This document shows, piece after piece, positions 16,953 through 26,150 of a stretch of DNA of 64,000 nt. The notes under the pieces are model-generated. The model did not search any database, had not been told where the DNA came from, and worked only from the letters and a program-made list of their open reading frames with translations. Positions within the stretch are counted from its first letter, which is position 1; each line of letters begins with the position of its first letter. The position numbers and the translations under genes are program-made. This DNA comes from Pirellula staleyi DSM 6068 (GTDB taxonomy: Bacteria; Planctomycetota; Planctomycetia; Pirellulales; Pirellulaceae): assembly GCF_000025185.1 (NCBI RefSeq), contig NC_013720.1:4216001-4280000 (forward strand). The letters run 5' to 3'.

Positions 16953-17253
16953 GGTGAAGAATCGGTCGAGTGGCAGCGTGGTTGCGTCCCCGCTTCGCGC
17001 GGGCAATGGCATTAGTCTATCCGGCAGGAGGCTCGGTTGCCAAAGTCAGCTGAAGTGTTAGCAGTGACTTTCCAATAGGAACGACCGTAAAAGACTCCCA
17101 AAAACGGCGTAAAAATCGCTTGCTAGCTGCTGTTTGCTGGCGGAGTGTCGCTCGGGAATCTCTCGATAAAAACCGATGTTGCAAGCAGGCGGCTGATCGT
17201 CGATCATCCTGGCTCTGGGCAGGCCCGTTTACCAACGACAGCTTGGCCCCACG

Positions 17254-19227
17254 ATGCACTTCACTCGCACGGAGGCGAGCGCTAGAGTCATGCAGCATTT
17301 CGTTCGGGCACTTCGCGACGCCTTGCCCTACTGGAAATACTTGGCCATTTCGCTCCTCTGCAGCGTCGGCGTTGCCAGTTTGTGGAGCGCCAATATTGCC
17401 ACCCTCTTCCCGATTTTGGAAGTGACTCTGCACGGGGAATCGCTGCAAAACTGGAATGCACGGCGACTGACCGAATCGAAAGCCGCGGCCGTTCAGCTGC
17501 AGCTTGAACTCGATCAACTCGAGGCAAGTACGCCACCCGCCGATCGCAAGGCTGATTACCACTTTCGGCGCGACCTTCTCGCGACGCAAAAGCGCGCTGA
17601 AGAGGCCCGCGCGATGTCGGCCCAGTGGCTAGGTCCGATCATCAATCGTTGGCTTCCCACGAGCCCGTTCGGAACCGTGGCGCTATTGATTGGCATTATC
17701 GTAGCCAGCACATTTTTAAAGCAGGTGCTGCTCGTCTCTAGCACTTTGCTGGTTAGCTATGTATCGAACCGGATTGTGAATCGAATTCGTCAAAAGATCT
17801 TCGATAAGGCGATGCGGCTCGATCGCGCCAGCTATTTGCAAATCGGTACGAGTGGTTTCATGTCGCAAATCACGCATGCGACCGAGATGCTCACCTCGGG
17901 CATCACGAGTGTTTACGGCGGTGCTGTTTCCGAGCCACTCAAAATCATCGCTTGCTTGCTTGGGGCGTGGTGTATTTCCTGGCGATTGACCCTGTTTTCG
18001 CTCATTCTGGCACCAATTGTGGCTGTGCTGGTGCTGTATCTCAACCGGCAGATTCGCAATATCAGCCGCACGATGCTGCAGCGCTCGAAGGGCTTTCATC
18101 ACGTGTTGCTTGAAGCTCTCAGCAGCATGCTCACCGTACAAGCGTATGGCCGTGAGGATTTTGAGCGCGATCGATTTAAGCTCACCACGCGCGAAATGAT
18201 GGGCTACGCCATGCGTTCGGCGTTCTTCAATTCGCTGGCAGGGCCCGTTACGGAATTGCTCGGGCTGAGCATGATCGCGATTTCGCTCCTGGTAGGTGGC
18301 TACCTCGTGATCAATCAGGAGACGCATATTTTTCACATTCGCATGTCGGATACGCCGCTGAGCATTTCGCAAATGATGGTGTTCTTCGGCATGCTCATCG
18401 GGGCTAGTGATCCGATTCGCAAACTGTCGGGGGTGATTTCGGGGGTCAACACGGGAACCGTTGCCGCTTCGATGATCTACCCACTGCTCGATCGCGAATC
18501 GCTGATTGTGGAGGCTAAACACCCACAAACCGTGGCGCGTCCACATGGACTGCTCGAATTCAAAAACATCACGTTTGGCTACGATCCAGCCGACCCGATT
18601 CTCAAGGGGATTGACCTCACAATTCCGTTCGGTGAAAAGCTGGCGATTGTGGGGCCCAATGGTGGTGGAAAGAGTACGCTCATCAGCTTGCTGTGTCGTT
18701 TCTACGATCCTCAGCAAGGGAAGGTGCTGCTCGACGGCACGCCACTCACTGAAATGGCCCTCGAAGACCTGCGTGGGCGTTTAGCGCTTGTTTCGCAGCA
18801 AACGGAACTATTTAACGACTCGGTGATGTACAACATTCGCTACGGTCGTCTCGACGCCACCGATGCCGAGGTAGTGGAGGCTGCTCGCAAGGCTCACGCG
18901 CATGAATTTATCAGCGCCATGTCGGGGGGCTATCAAACGGTCGTGGGCCAAAATGGCCAGCGGCTGAGTGGTGGGCAGCGTCAGCGGATTGCGCTCGCTC
19001 GCGCGATTCTTCGCGATCCCGAAATCTTGATCCTGGATGAGGCGACGAGCCAGATCGATGTGGCGAGCGAAAGCTTGATTCACGACACTTTGGCTGAGTT
19101 TGGCCGGTCGCGCACGGTGATCATGATCACCCATCGCGAAAGCACACTCGATCTTGCCGACCGGATTATCGAAGTCTCGCGCGGCACGATTCGCGAGACC
19201 GACGCCCTCGTCCGTCCCGCCGCCTAA
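17254..19227 (+). CDS. ABC exporter (fused permease and ATPase), MsbA-like
   Basis: This 657-residue protein is a half-transporter of the type I exporter class: N-terminal membrane domain (residues about 20-400) and C-terminal nucleotide-binding domain (about 430-655). The ATPase shows Walker A GPNGGGKST (near 467), the Q-loop SQQTELF, the signature LSGGQRQRIALARA (near 571), Walker B ILILDEAT and the switch-histidine region MITHRES. Such proteins work as homodimers and export lipids, glycolipids or drugs. Between the first and second membrane helix lies an unusually long charged, probably coiled-coil loop (about 55-130). A start at ATG 17290 is equally possible. The glycosyltransferase cluster that follows makes a glycolipid or glycan substrate plausible, but this is inference. 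Confidence 0.85.
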   Translation: MHFTRTEASARVMQHFVRALRDALPYWKYLAISLLCSVGVASLWSANIATLFPILEVTLHGESLQNWNARRLTESKAAAVQLQLELDQLEASTPPADRKADYHFRRDLLATQKRAEEARAMSAQWLGPIINRWLPTSPFGTVALLIGIIVASTFLKQVLLVSSTLLVSYVSNRIVNRIRQKIFDKAMRLDRASYLQIGTSGFMSQITHATEMLTSGITSVYGGAVSEPLKIIACLLGAWCISWRLTLFSLILAPIVAVLVLYLNRQIRNISRTMLQRSKGFHHVLLEALSSMLTVQAYGREDFERDRFKLTTREMMGYAMRSAFFNSLAGPVTELLGLSMIAISLLVGGYLVINQETHIFHIRMSDTPLSISQMMVFFGMLIGASDPIRKLSGVISGVNTGTVAASMIYPLLDRESLIVEAKHPQTVARPHGLLEFKNITFGYDPADPILKGIDLTIPFGEKLAIVGPNGGGKSTLISLLCRFYDPQQGKVLLDGTPLTEMALEDLRGRLALVSQQTELFNDSVMYNIRYGRLDATDAEVVEAARKAHAHEFISAMSGGYQTVVGQNGQRLSGGQRQRIALARAILRDPEILILDEATSQIDVASESLIHDTLAEFGRSRTVIMITHRESTLDLADRIIEVSRGTIRETDALVRPAA

Positions 19228-19523
19228 AGCCAGCATCTATCGGCCGCATTGGCTCGTTTCGTGCGGCTGATGTGCTCTGCCCCGTGCCACCTCAGAGATC
19301 GCAGGGGCATCTGCGATTCTTCGCTGAATCACTGCTTGCCAATTTATCGCCAAGAGTGGACTTATACAGCTTCAAACAATCTCTTGCTCAGGCGCGTGCT
19401 GCTACCGCTTGGAAATCTACGTCTCCGCAGGGCGAGTGTTGCGCTGGTCGAGACTTAGGGCGTCGCAACGAACGAGTTTGGAATGAGGCATAGCGGCGAG
19501 CTTAATAGTCAGAGCTACTTGCC

Positions 19524-20582
19524 TTAAGCGGCACCACGGAAGAGTGATTGTGCCGACTTGCGTACCGAGCGAATCTGCTGACGGACATAGTCTCGCAGTT
19601 CGCGAAATTTGCGGCGGTAGTAGGGCTTCGGTTTTTTCGGTGGAACATGGACAACACCAGCAACGGGCTCATATTCTTGCCAGACCGGTTTGGTGTTGGC
19701 CCAGATGGATCCCTCGAGGTATTGATAAAACTCTTCCGACCGAGGATGGATGCACTCCGCTTGCCAGGGTTTGCGGTAGGTGAAGTGCGAGATGTACGGA
19801 TCGTTGCGATAGAGATCAAAAGCCTCTTTCGAGAAAATCGTGTTCTCGTGCGATGAGAATCGCAGGGGATAGGCGATTTGGTTCCAGCGGTGATCGGCTT
19901 GCTTCCAGCGCTGCGAGAGAACGACATTCAGAGCGTACTGATCCCAGTACGTCACATGCTCGCGATAATCGCTGAGGACTTTCAGCATCCTCTCGGCCAG
20001 TTGTTCCCGACGCCAGAGGTCGAGATCAATCATCATCACGCCACCATTGAGGTAGGGTGCGTGTGGATGGAGGCCAAGTTCGCGATAGTTCGGGATCGGA
20101 TTGGCGTTAGCAATGCATCCGCGCAGCGAGGGCTGCTGCTCGATTAGTTGGGTTGAGTCGACAAACGGCGCACCGGAATCTTGGATCGCTACACAGGGAG
20201 CACCATCAAACGGGGTGTTCCAAAGCTTGGTGAGGTCGCCGCGAATCAGCAGATCGGAGTCGAGGTAGATGAACTTTCCGATGTCGCGCGACAAAATCTC
20301 GGGAGTTAGCAACCGATAGTAAGTTGCATCGGTCACATGGTGCGAAATAACAAACTGGCTCACCAATTTGCGATCAACCGAGACGAAGTGGAGCGTCAGC
20401 CGCGGGTCGCTCAAGTGCCGGGAGATTTCGGCCTTGTTCTCGTCGGTAATGCCGCCGTCGAGAACCCATAGGTCGACACTTGAATCAGCGGCAAGATTGG
20501 TTAGCGCCGATTTAAATGTTCCTGCCAGACCGATCGCGAAATTATTGTCCGATGATGTGACAAGCTGGATCGAGGTTGGCAT
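19524..20582 (-). CDS. Glycosyltransferase family 8 protein, copy 1
   Basis: This 352-residue protein is a GT8-type glycosyltransferase that would transfer a sugar from a nucleotide sugar. It opens with the typical beta strand and LVTSSDNNFAIGLAGTFKS, has the DxD metal/nucleotide-binding motif in FIYLDSDLLIRGDL (about residues 100-113), and the GT8 elements YLNGGVMMIDLDLWR and WDQYALNVVL. The C terminus is basic. The start at ATG 20582 places the first strand at the normal position; ATG 20624 would add 14 residues. It is a close tandem paralogue of the gene at 20708-21760, with the same strand and order, so the pair probably arose by duplication. Substrate is unknown; a lipopolysaccharide or exopolysaccharide role is likely from context. 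Confidence 0.85.
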   Translation of the reverse strand: MPTSIQLVTSSDNNFAIGLAGTFKSALTNLAADSSVDLWVLDGGITDENKAEISRHLSDPRLTLHFVSVDRKLVSQFVISHHVTDATYYRLLTPEILSRDIGKFIYLDSDLLIRGDLTKLWNTPFDGAPCVAIQDSGAPFVDSTQLIEQQPSLRGCIANANPIPNYRELGLHPHAPYLNGGVMMIDLDLWRREQLAERMLKVLSDYREHVTYWDQYALNVVLSQRWKQADHRWNQIAYPLRFSSHENTIFSKEAFDLYRNDPYISHFTYRKPWQAECIHPRSEEFYQYLEGSIWANTKPVWQEYEPVAGVVHVPPKKPKPYYRRKFRELRDYVRQQIRSVRKSAQSLFRGAA

Positions 20583-20707
20583 GTTTTGAGTTGGGTGAGT
20601 GGAACGATCCATCGTCCAAGACATCCCGCAAGTCGACGGTCCAGAAGACCGATTTGCGAGAGGGAAAGATAGCAGGATCGTTCTTCAGCGTCTACGCCGA
20701 AAACCCG

Positions 20708-21760
20708 TTACGCCGCTCTACGAAATACCTGCGAAGTCACCGCGCCGAGCGAATCGATTCGTTTTCGAATCGAACGCTGCATCCGGCCCAAAAGTCCCTG
20801 CCGCTGGCGTGCCGCTGGAGGAGCAGGGGGCGCGACAATTGGCTGCTGTGGAGGATGCCATTCGGGCATCGCCTGCATCCACTTGCTTCCCGCCAAATAG
20901 TCGAAAAAACGCTTCCGCAGCGGGTGCTGACACTCCGGCTGCCACGGTTTGCGGTAAGTAAAATGCACGACCCACGGGGAATGCTTGTACTGCTGAAAAA
21001 CTTGCGGCTCAAGAAAGGTGTGCTGTGGAACCTTAAGTTCGTGAATATAGGCAAGTTGGTTCCAGCGATAGTCGGCCGCCTTCCAGCGGTTGGCAAGCAC
21101 GATGTTCAGCGCAAACTGGTCGTGGTAGATCTGTCGCTCGCGATGCGTGCATAGGACATCGAACATCTGCACCGAAAGTTGCTCGCTCCGCCACGTTTCG
21201 AGGTCGATCATGAAGACTCCGCTATTGAAATAGCGGGTCTCGGGAGCCAGGCCGAGTTCCTCGAACATCGGAATTGGATTGCGGCAGACAATACGGCTGA
21301 GTGCGTCGGGTTTCTCTAGCAGAATTTGGTTGCTATCGAGAAACGGAGCACCAATATCGTGCACGGCAATGCAAGAGTGGCCGTCGAAAGGTTCGTCCCA
21401 AAGGTCGGTCAGATCGCGCTGAACCAGGAGGTCGGCATCGATGTAGAGGAGCTTCTTAACCGATGAGGGGAGCAGATTCGGGGCGAGCAGTCGGTAGTAA
21501 GCGGCGTCCGACATGTGCGGCGCTACTTTAAACTCAGCTAGAAGCGCCCTGTCGACCGGCAGCCAGTTGACCGAAAGCCGTGGATCGTTCCAGTGGTGGA
21601 TCAGATCGTCGCGATTCTCCGAGGAAATACCCCCATCGAGCACCCAAAGATTGAGTTTGCTGGAGGGAGACAAGCTCGCCAGCACCGATTTAATCGTGCC
21701 GGCGAGTCCAATTGCGAAACGATCGTCTGCCGATGTCAAAACGTCGAGCACCCGCTGCAT
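20708..21760 (-). CDS. Glycosyltransferase family 8 protein, copy 2
   Basis: This 350-residue GT8-type enzyme shares most motifs with the neighbouring copy: TSADDRFAIGLAGTIKSVL at the N terminus, the DxD motif in LLYIDADLLVQRDL, YFNSGVFMIDLETWR, and HDQFALNIVLANRWKAADYRWNQ. The C-terminal 50 residues are Pro/Gln/Arg-rich and less conserved. It lies upstream of copy 1 on the same strand with a gap of about 125 bases, so the two may be co-transcribed. The start ATG at 21760 is directly before the first strand. Acceptor and donor cannot be told from sequence. Confidence 0.87.
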   Translation of the reverse strand: MQRVLDVLTSADDRFAIGLAGTIKSVLASLSPSSKLNLWVLDGGISSENRDDLIHHWNDPRLSVNWLPVDRALLAEFKVAPHMSDAAYYRLLAPNLLPSSVKKLLYIDADLLVQRDLTDLWDEPFDGHSCIAVHDIGAPFLDSNQILLEKPDALSRIVCRNPIPMFEELGLAPETRYFNSGVFMIDLETWRSEQLSVQMFDVLCTHRERQIYHDQFALNIVLANRWKAADYRWNQLAYIHELKVPQHTFLEPQVFQQYKHSPWVVHFTYRKPWQPECQHPLRKRFFDYLAGSKWMQAMPEWHPPQQPIVAPPAPPAARQRQGLLGRMQRSIRKRIDSLGAVTSQVFRRAA

Positions 21761-21852
21761 GGCACCACTCAGTGAATGAGGTGTTTGGGCCTAATCTCCT
21801 TTGGCCTACCAGGGGGGGTGAATGTCGTATCGGCACGATCGTTACAAATGGA

Positions 21853-23514
21853 TTACTTTTTCGGCAGGAGTGACTTCAAATAGCCTGCTAGCGACTTTGC
21901 CAAGAGGTCGACGCGATGCTTTTGAAGCTTCCATGCCTCCAGTCGAAGTTGTGCTAGCTGGCGATCCAGTTCGCGGGATTTATTTCCTCGCTCCTGGCGT
22001 CGTCGCAGGTTCACTGCAGAAATATACTTCGCAGCAACTTGCTTGCGTCGCTTTGCTCGTCCCTGAGGAAAAATGTTGATATGTGATTTGCATACGCCAG
22101 CACTAGAGGCTGCGCAATCGGCGATTCGGCTGGTGGCAGCCGTTTCGACCCCTTTGCGATATCGCGAAGTTACCTTGGGGGAATACGAAAACTTCTTTCC
22201 TTTTTGAACACATCGGAGCCAATAATCGAGATCCTCCGCCCACTTAAGGGACGTGGAGAAGCCGCCAACGTCACGAACGACGCTCATTTTGGCGACAACA
22301 CCCGAGGGCTGCATGAGTGTCCGGCTGAAGAGTGAATCAGGAAAGTCGGCTAGTTCTTCGCTCGTCGGGCCCCAGTTTCCCATCGATTGATTGGTTTTGG
22401 TATCGAACATCTCCACAGGTCCGTACGCGATGTCGCAGCCGCTGCGAGTCAGTTGTTCGATGCGGGCTTCTAGGTGCGTTGGGTCCCAGCGATCATCCGC
22501 ATCTAAAAATGCAATCAGGTCGCCTTGGCAGAGTGTGAAGGCGTGATTGCGAGCAGCGCTTACGCCACGATTTTCTGGAAAGCGTTCATAGACTACGCGA
22601 TGGTTGGGGTTGCGGCGCTGAAAATCTTCTACCAGTTGCTGGGTACCATCGTTGGTGCCATCTTCAATAACAATAACTTCCCAGCTCTTGTAAGTTTGAA
22701 TCTCAATGTCAGCGAGCGCTTCGCCAATATAAGGAGCGGCGTTATAAGCAGGGATGACAATCGATGCGGTTTCGAGTTTGATATCTTGGCCACTGGGGGT
22801 TTTGCTGACTGCCGCAGGTGCTGCGAAAGTCTTGTTTTCCTTGGAAGGGAGTACCCAAACTGTGCCACCCAGTTCAGCGGGGCCACCAAACTCGTTCACT
22901 ACCTCCACGACACCTGGAAATTGCTCGCAGTAATCGTGGCCTGAGATGATCTTGGCGCCGATGTCTTGGGCCCAAAGGATATCTTTTTTGGTTTCGGTGT
23001 AATCGTGAATGGCATCGAGAAACACCATGGAGGGGGCGGGGCCCTTATAAGTTCGAAAGAACTCATTTTTGTCCATGCGAATCTGCTCGACATGGCCCGC
23101 CTCGATAAGGTAGCGAAGCATCTGGCGTGTGAGCGTAAAGTGGGCGTCGGGGGTGATTCCCCAGGGGTTCCAGCAATACAAGTCGACCGTGATGATCTTT
23201 TGCTCGGGGGCTTTGTGGAGCGCAAGTGTCGTAGTGGTGTTACCCAGCAGCGTGCCGACTTCAATGATCGGACCCGGGTACTGCTGGGATTGCCGCACCA
23301 GTTTTTGGAGTAGCGGAACCTCATTGGCTCTGAGTGTTGCAAGGCTCAGGTCGGCGGGGGTGCGAATCCCTTGAGGACGCGGTTGTGAGTTGGGGTGTCC
23401 GCTGCCACGAGCAAGCTGAGAGTATTTAAGTGGCCGGCCGCGAAGAACGCGCACAGCATCGCGAATGTTCGAGAAGAGGGTAGTACTCGATTTCGACGAA
23501 CTGGCGATCGACAT
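21853..23514 (-). CDS. Fusion of a SAM methyltransferase-like domain and a GT2 glycosyltransferase
   Basis: This 553-residue protein carries two enzymatic domains. Residues about 60-215 look like a class I methyltransferase of the Methyltransf_24 type: IIEVGTLLGNTTTTLAL is the SAM-binding loop, and MVFLDAIHDYTETKKD the later acidic strand typical of that family. Residues about 250-480 are a family 2 glycosyltransferase: ASIVIPAYNAAPYIGEAL, VIVIEDGTNDGT, and the DxD in LIAFLDADDRWDP. The C-terminal 70 residues are basic and helical. It heads the minus-strand group of glycosyltransferases and probably builds and modifies the same glycan. The start ATG 23514 has no strong ribosome binding site. 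The fusion is in one uninterrupted frame, so it is not an assembly artefact at this level. Confidence 0.82.
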   Translation of the reverse strand: MSIASSSKSSTTLFSNIRDAVRVLRGRPLKYSQLARGSGHPNSQPRPQGIRTPADLSLATLRANEVPLLQKLVRQSQQYPGPIIEVGTLLGNTTTTLALHKAPEQKIITVDLYCWNPWGITPDAHFTLTRQMLRYLIEAGHVEQIRMDKNEFFRTYKGPAPSMVFLDAIHDYTETKKDILWAQDIGAKIISGHDYCEQFPGVVEVVNEFGGPAELGGTVWVLPSKENKTFAAPAAVSKTPSGQDIKLETASIVIPAYNAAPYIGEALADIEIQTYKSWEVIVIEDGTNDGTQQLVEDFQRRNPNHRVVYERFPENRGVSAARNHAFTLCQGDLIAFLDADDRWDPTHLEARIEQLTRSGCDIAYGPVEMFDTKTNQSMGNWGPTSEELADFPDSLFSRTLMQPSGVVAKMSVVRDVGGFSTSLKWAEDLDYWLRCVQKGKKFSYSPKVTSRYRKGVETAATSRIADCAASSAGVCKSHINIFPQGRAKRRKQVAAKYISAVNLRRRQERGNKSRELDRQLAQLRLEAWKLQKHRVDLLAKSLAGYLKSLLPKK

Positions 23515-23862
23515 GAGGGATCCTTCCCTGGATAGCGTGGCGCTTACGTAGGTCCTCTACGTAGCCTTAAAGTTGGAGCGTAAGTTAGTTCAGATGAATG
23601 CTATCGCTCAATATCAAAACGGCCCGTTTGCTCGCCGGACGTCTAAAATTCACGAAGTTGCTAGAGGTCTGCTAGCGGCCGGGAAGTCCTTTGGCTTGCA
23701 TAAGCTTAGGTAAATCGTGCATGGAAGTTGCGAGATTGATCTACGCGAGATCGGTAGCGCTCTGTAGACTTGTCACCAATCTAAGACACGACTGCTGGCA
23801 CACCCTTGGTAGCTAGCAGCGGGTAATGGTGGAAAGACTTGCGTCCAGGGAGGGAAGCGAGC
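23515..23862. other. Divergent intergenic region between two glycosyltransferase genes
   Basis: No gene is seen. A perfect hairpin-forming repeat TACGTAG-GTCCT-CTACGTA lies at 23545-23563, about 31 bases upstream of the minus-strand methyltransferase-GT2 start, and could be an operator. The GGGAGGGA at 23848-23855 is the ribosome binding site of the plus-strand gene. I could not assign promoters. Confidence 0.4.
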
Positions 23863-25461
23863 ATGAACGAGCCCGTGCGAAGTTTGCGTCGATTGAGCGT
23901 GGCGATTGTTGCCCGAAATGCGGCAGCTATCATCGAGCGAACGATTCTGTCGGCCCATCGAGTGGCAAGTGAAGTGCTTGTGGTGGATGCTGGCTCCACC
24001 GACGACACCGTGGCGATTGCTCGCACGCACGGCTGTTTGGTCCACCTGCACGAATGGGAAGATAGCTTCGCCGAAGCGCGAAATGCCGCACTGCGACTTG
24101 TCAGTGGCGACTGGATTTTGTGGCTCGATGCGGGCGAGACGATAGAAGAAGCGACAGCCGAACAACTTGTGCCGTTTGTGAAGCAATTTGCTGCGATCGA
24201 CCGCGTCTATCAGTTGCCCGTGGTTGTTCCTGCAGAGCCCGGTTTGGTGGGTGGTGAGCAGATTTATCGCGTACGGCTTCATCCGCGACGTCCGGGAATG
24301 CAGTTTCAGTCGCGCGTGCGGGAAGTGCTCGACAAATCCCTGTTTGCTTTTGGGATGAGCGTGGAATCGCTTCCATTGCCGATTCAGCGAGGAATCGAAG
24401 ATCACGATTTTGAAGTGAAAGCAGCGAAGGCTCGCCGCAATATTAAACTGGCCGATTTGCAGCTCACCGAGCGTGGTCCCTCGGCGGAAATGCACAATTG
24501 CCTGGGGGAAGCGTTCCAGTCGCTGGGAGAGACTGAGCGAGCACGCGTCCATTACGAACAAGCAACGCAGCTCGCCAAAGCGGGAACTCGCGAGCATCTG
24601 GAAGCTTACTACGGCCTGCTCACCGCGATCGATGGCGAGACCGATGATCGCGAGAAACAGCTGGCGCTCTGCATGCAGGGTGTCGAGCATTTTCCACTCG
24701 ATGCGCAGCTTTTGACGGCACTTGGCGGCTATTTGCAGTCGCTTGAGCAGCCTGAGCTGGCGATTCGGGCCTATACCCTGGCGTGGCGCAGTGGCCAGAT
24801 CGAACAAACTCTGTGGCATCTCCCCGACATTCAGCAGATTGCAGCCCACTGCGAGTCGATTTTGCTTTCCTCGCTCGGGCGGGTTGAAGAAGCGGTGCAG
24901 ATGCTCGAAGAAGCGCTTCGCCGGATGCCGGGCGCGCCACGACTGCTCAAACAACTGATTGAACTGCAAACGCGGCTCGGAAACTTCGAGGGAGCTATTC
25001 ACGCCGTCGATCAGCTTCCAGAGCCTGAATTCGACCGGGCTCGCTGGCAAAGTGCGGTGAGTGGACTCGCCTCGTTTTCGCAAGGAAACTGGATCACGGC
25101 CGATCTGCTGCTGACTGCGGCCTGCGAACAAGGGATCGCCGAGCCCCTCTTTTTGCGAACCTGGGTGGAATCCCGCATCCAGCGTGGGCTCCGTTCGGCT
25201 GCTCAGCAAGCTTTAGCCGTTTATCAGCAAGTGGCCCCCGCTCACGAGGCAATTGCAAGGCTCGCTGCGGCTGTTTCGATCCTCCCGCCAGATGTCCCGG
25301 CCGTAAGTCCGGCCAAAGAGCCAATTAAGCCCCTCTCGAAAGAGAATCGGCGATTCGATCGACCAGGACCGCTGGCAGCTCGAAAGCCAGCCCCCAAAAC
25401 AAGTTCGTCCGGTTCAGCGGCCGCATCAGCCGGGGAATCTAGCGAACCACCTGTAGGCTAG
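23863..25461 (+). CDS. GT2 glycosyltransferase with C-terminal TPR-like repeats
   Basis: This 532-residue protein starts at ATG 23863, seven bases after a strong GGGAGGGA. Residues about 10-230 form a family 2 glycosyltransferase of the WaaE/SunS-like type: SVAIVARNAAAIIERTI, VLVVDAGSTDDTVAIA, and WILWLDAGETI, in which the usual second Asp of the DxD is replaced by Gly. Residues about 205-470 are helical TPR-like repeats (for example LGEAFQSLGETERARVHYEQA). The C terminus is a Pro/Ser/Ala-rich tail. Such GT2-TPR proteins often modify proteins or lipid-linked glycans. It is divergent from the other glycosyltransferase genes and probably part of the same pathway. The altered DxD means activity should not be assumed. 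Confidence 0.82.
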   Translation: MNEPVRSLRRLSVAIVARNAAAIIERTILSAHRVASEVLVVDAGSTDDTVAIARTHGCLVHLHEWEDSFAEARNAALRLVSGDWILWLDAGETIEEATAEQLVPFVKQFAAIDRVYQLPVVVPAEPGLVGGEQIYRVRLHPRRPGMQFQSRVREVLDKSLFAFGMSVESLPLPIQRGIEDHDFEVKAAKARRNIKLADLQLTERGPSAEMHNCLGEAFQSLGETERARVHYEQATQLAKAGTREHLEAYYGLLTAIDGETDDREKQLALCMQGVEHFPLDAQLLTALGGYLQSLEQPELAIRAYTLAWRSGQIEQTLWHLPDIQQIAAHCESILLSSLGRVEEAVQMLEEALRRMPGAPRLLKQLIELQTRLGNFEGAIHAVDQLPEPEFDRARWQSAVSGLASFSQGNWITADLLLTAACEQGIAEPLFLRTWVESRIQRGLRSAAQQALAVYQQVAPAHEAIARLAAAVSILPPDVPAVSPAKEPIKPLSKENRRFDRPGPLAARKPAPKTSSSGSAAASAGESSEPPVG

Positions 25462-25593
25462 GTTTCGCTGGAACAATCACTCCAATCGGACCCTGGACCA
25501 AAGCTGCTGGCGGTACGATTGGCAAATCCCTCACATTCGTTACCTCGGCGTCAGAAACTCGCCAAATCGCAAGGTTTTGCTAAAGCCCCAAAA
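25462..25593. other. Gene-free stretch before the candidate small RNA
   Basis: Nothing recognisable is present between the stop codon of the GT2-TPR gene and the promoter-like TTGACA at 25594. This is the first part of a 690-base gene-free region that runs to 26150. Confidence 0.5.
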
Positions 25594-25621
25594 TTGACAC
25601 TTCCGGTCTAGGATATAGGTT
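25594..25621 (+). promoter_or_regulatory. Candidate sigma-70 promoter of a small RNA
   Basis: A perfect TTGACA (25594-25599) is followed after 16 bases by TAGGTT (25616-25621). The same TTGACA-N12-GATATAGG arrangement occurs on the minus strand before the FHA gene (42600-42627), which supports it as a local promoter type. Confidence 0.45.
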
Positions 25622-25627
25622 TGATTT

Positions 25628-25724
25628 GTACGCAGCGTGCTTCCCGTCACCTGTGCACACCGAGAAGTCATTCTCACCCCGTGTGAGGCGGGGCCGATAT
25701 CCACAGTCGGCCTCGCCTTTTTTT
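25628..25724 (+). ncRNA. Candidate small RNA of about 97 nt with its own terminator
   Basis: Downstream of the promoter-like sequence at 25594 lies a short structured segment. A nested hairpin has outer stem CACAC (25656-25660) with GTGTG (25681-25685) and inner stem GAGAA (25662-25666) with TTCTC (25671-25675). It is followed at once by a strong terminator hairpin and T run ending at 25724. No plausible reading frame fits. The nearest downstream gene starts 427 bases later, so a separate transcript is more likely than a leader, though an attenuated leader cannot be excluded. It does not match 6S RNA, SRP RNA or tmRNA consensus as I know them. Confidence 0.4.
25686..25724 (+). terminator. Strong Rho-independent terminator in a gene-free region
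   Basis: A 12-bp stem (25686-25697 with 25707-25718, one G-T pair) is followed by a seven-base T run (25718-25724). It lies 225 bases after the nearest upstream gene and 427 bases before the next one, which is what points to a small RNA upstream of it. Confidence 0.85.
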
Positions 25725-26150
25725 GTTTCTTGGGAAGATTTCTCCGCCGCAGCCAATGTCGCTTCCAGCGTGAATCGATCGCTGCTATGGGCCCGCCAAT
25801 CGCTTGCTCTCGTGCGGCTACAGTCGCATTTTGGAATCGCTTCTGATTTTCTGTAAGCTTATACACAGAAAACGCTTGCGTTGATTTACAGGGAGCTGTT
25901 TCGCGCCCCAGTCTGGCCCTTCTGGTCATTTTTCGCCGCTGACTATTCCAGCCGCGCCAGTCCGTCGATTCCTGCCGAGGCTGTCCCCTATCAAAAATCG
26001 TCAAACTGCTCAAAAATAGAAGGTTTCGACGATGCTGCTGGCGGCCTGCTGATTACGTTTCCCAGATCGCCCTTTTGGGGGCGATCGAGCACCGCCCAAA
26101 ACGAGCCTCCCACGAACTTTCCCTTGGCGAACTTCCGGAGTTTTGAACTC
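25725..26150. other. Gene-free region upstream of the acidic protein gene
   Basis: No convincing gene is present; the frame of the acidic protein stays open back to 25881, but only the ATG at 26151 has a ribosome binding site (GGAG at 26136-26139). No tRNA-like or repeat structure was seen. Confidence 0.4.

Noticed and set aside
23773-25209. 478-codon minus-strand frame
   Set aside because: Antisense to the GT2-TPR gene, which has a strong ribosome binding site and clear motifs.
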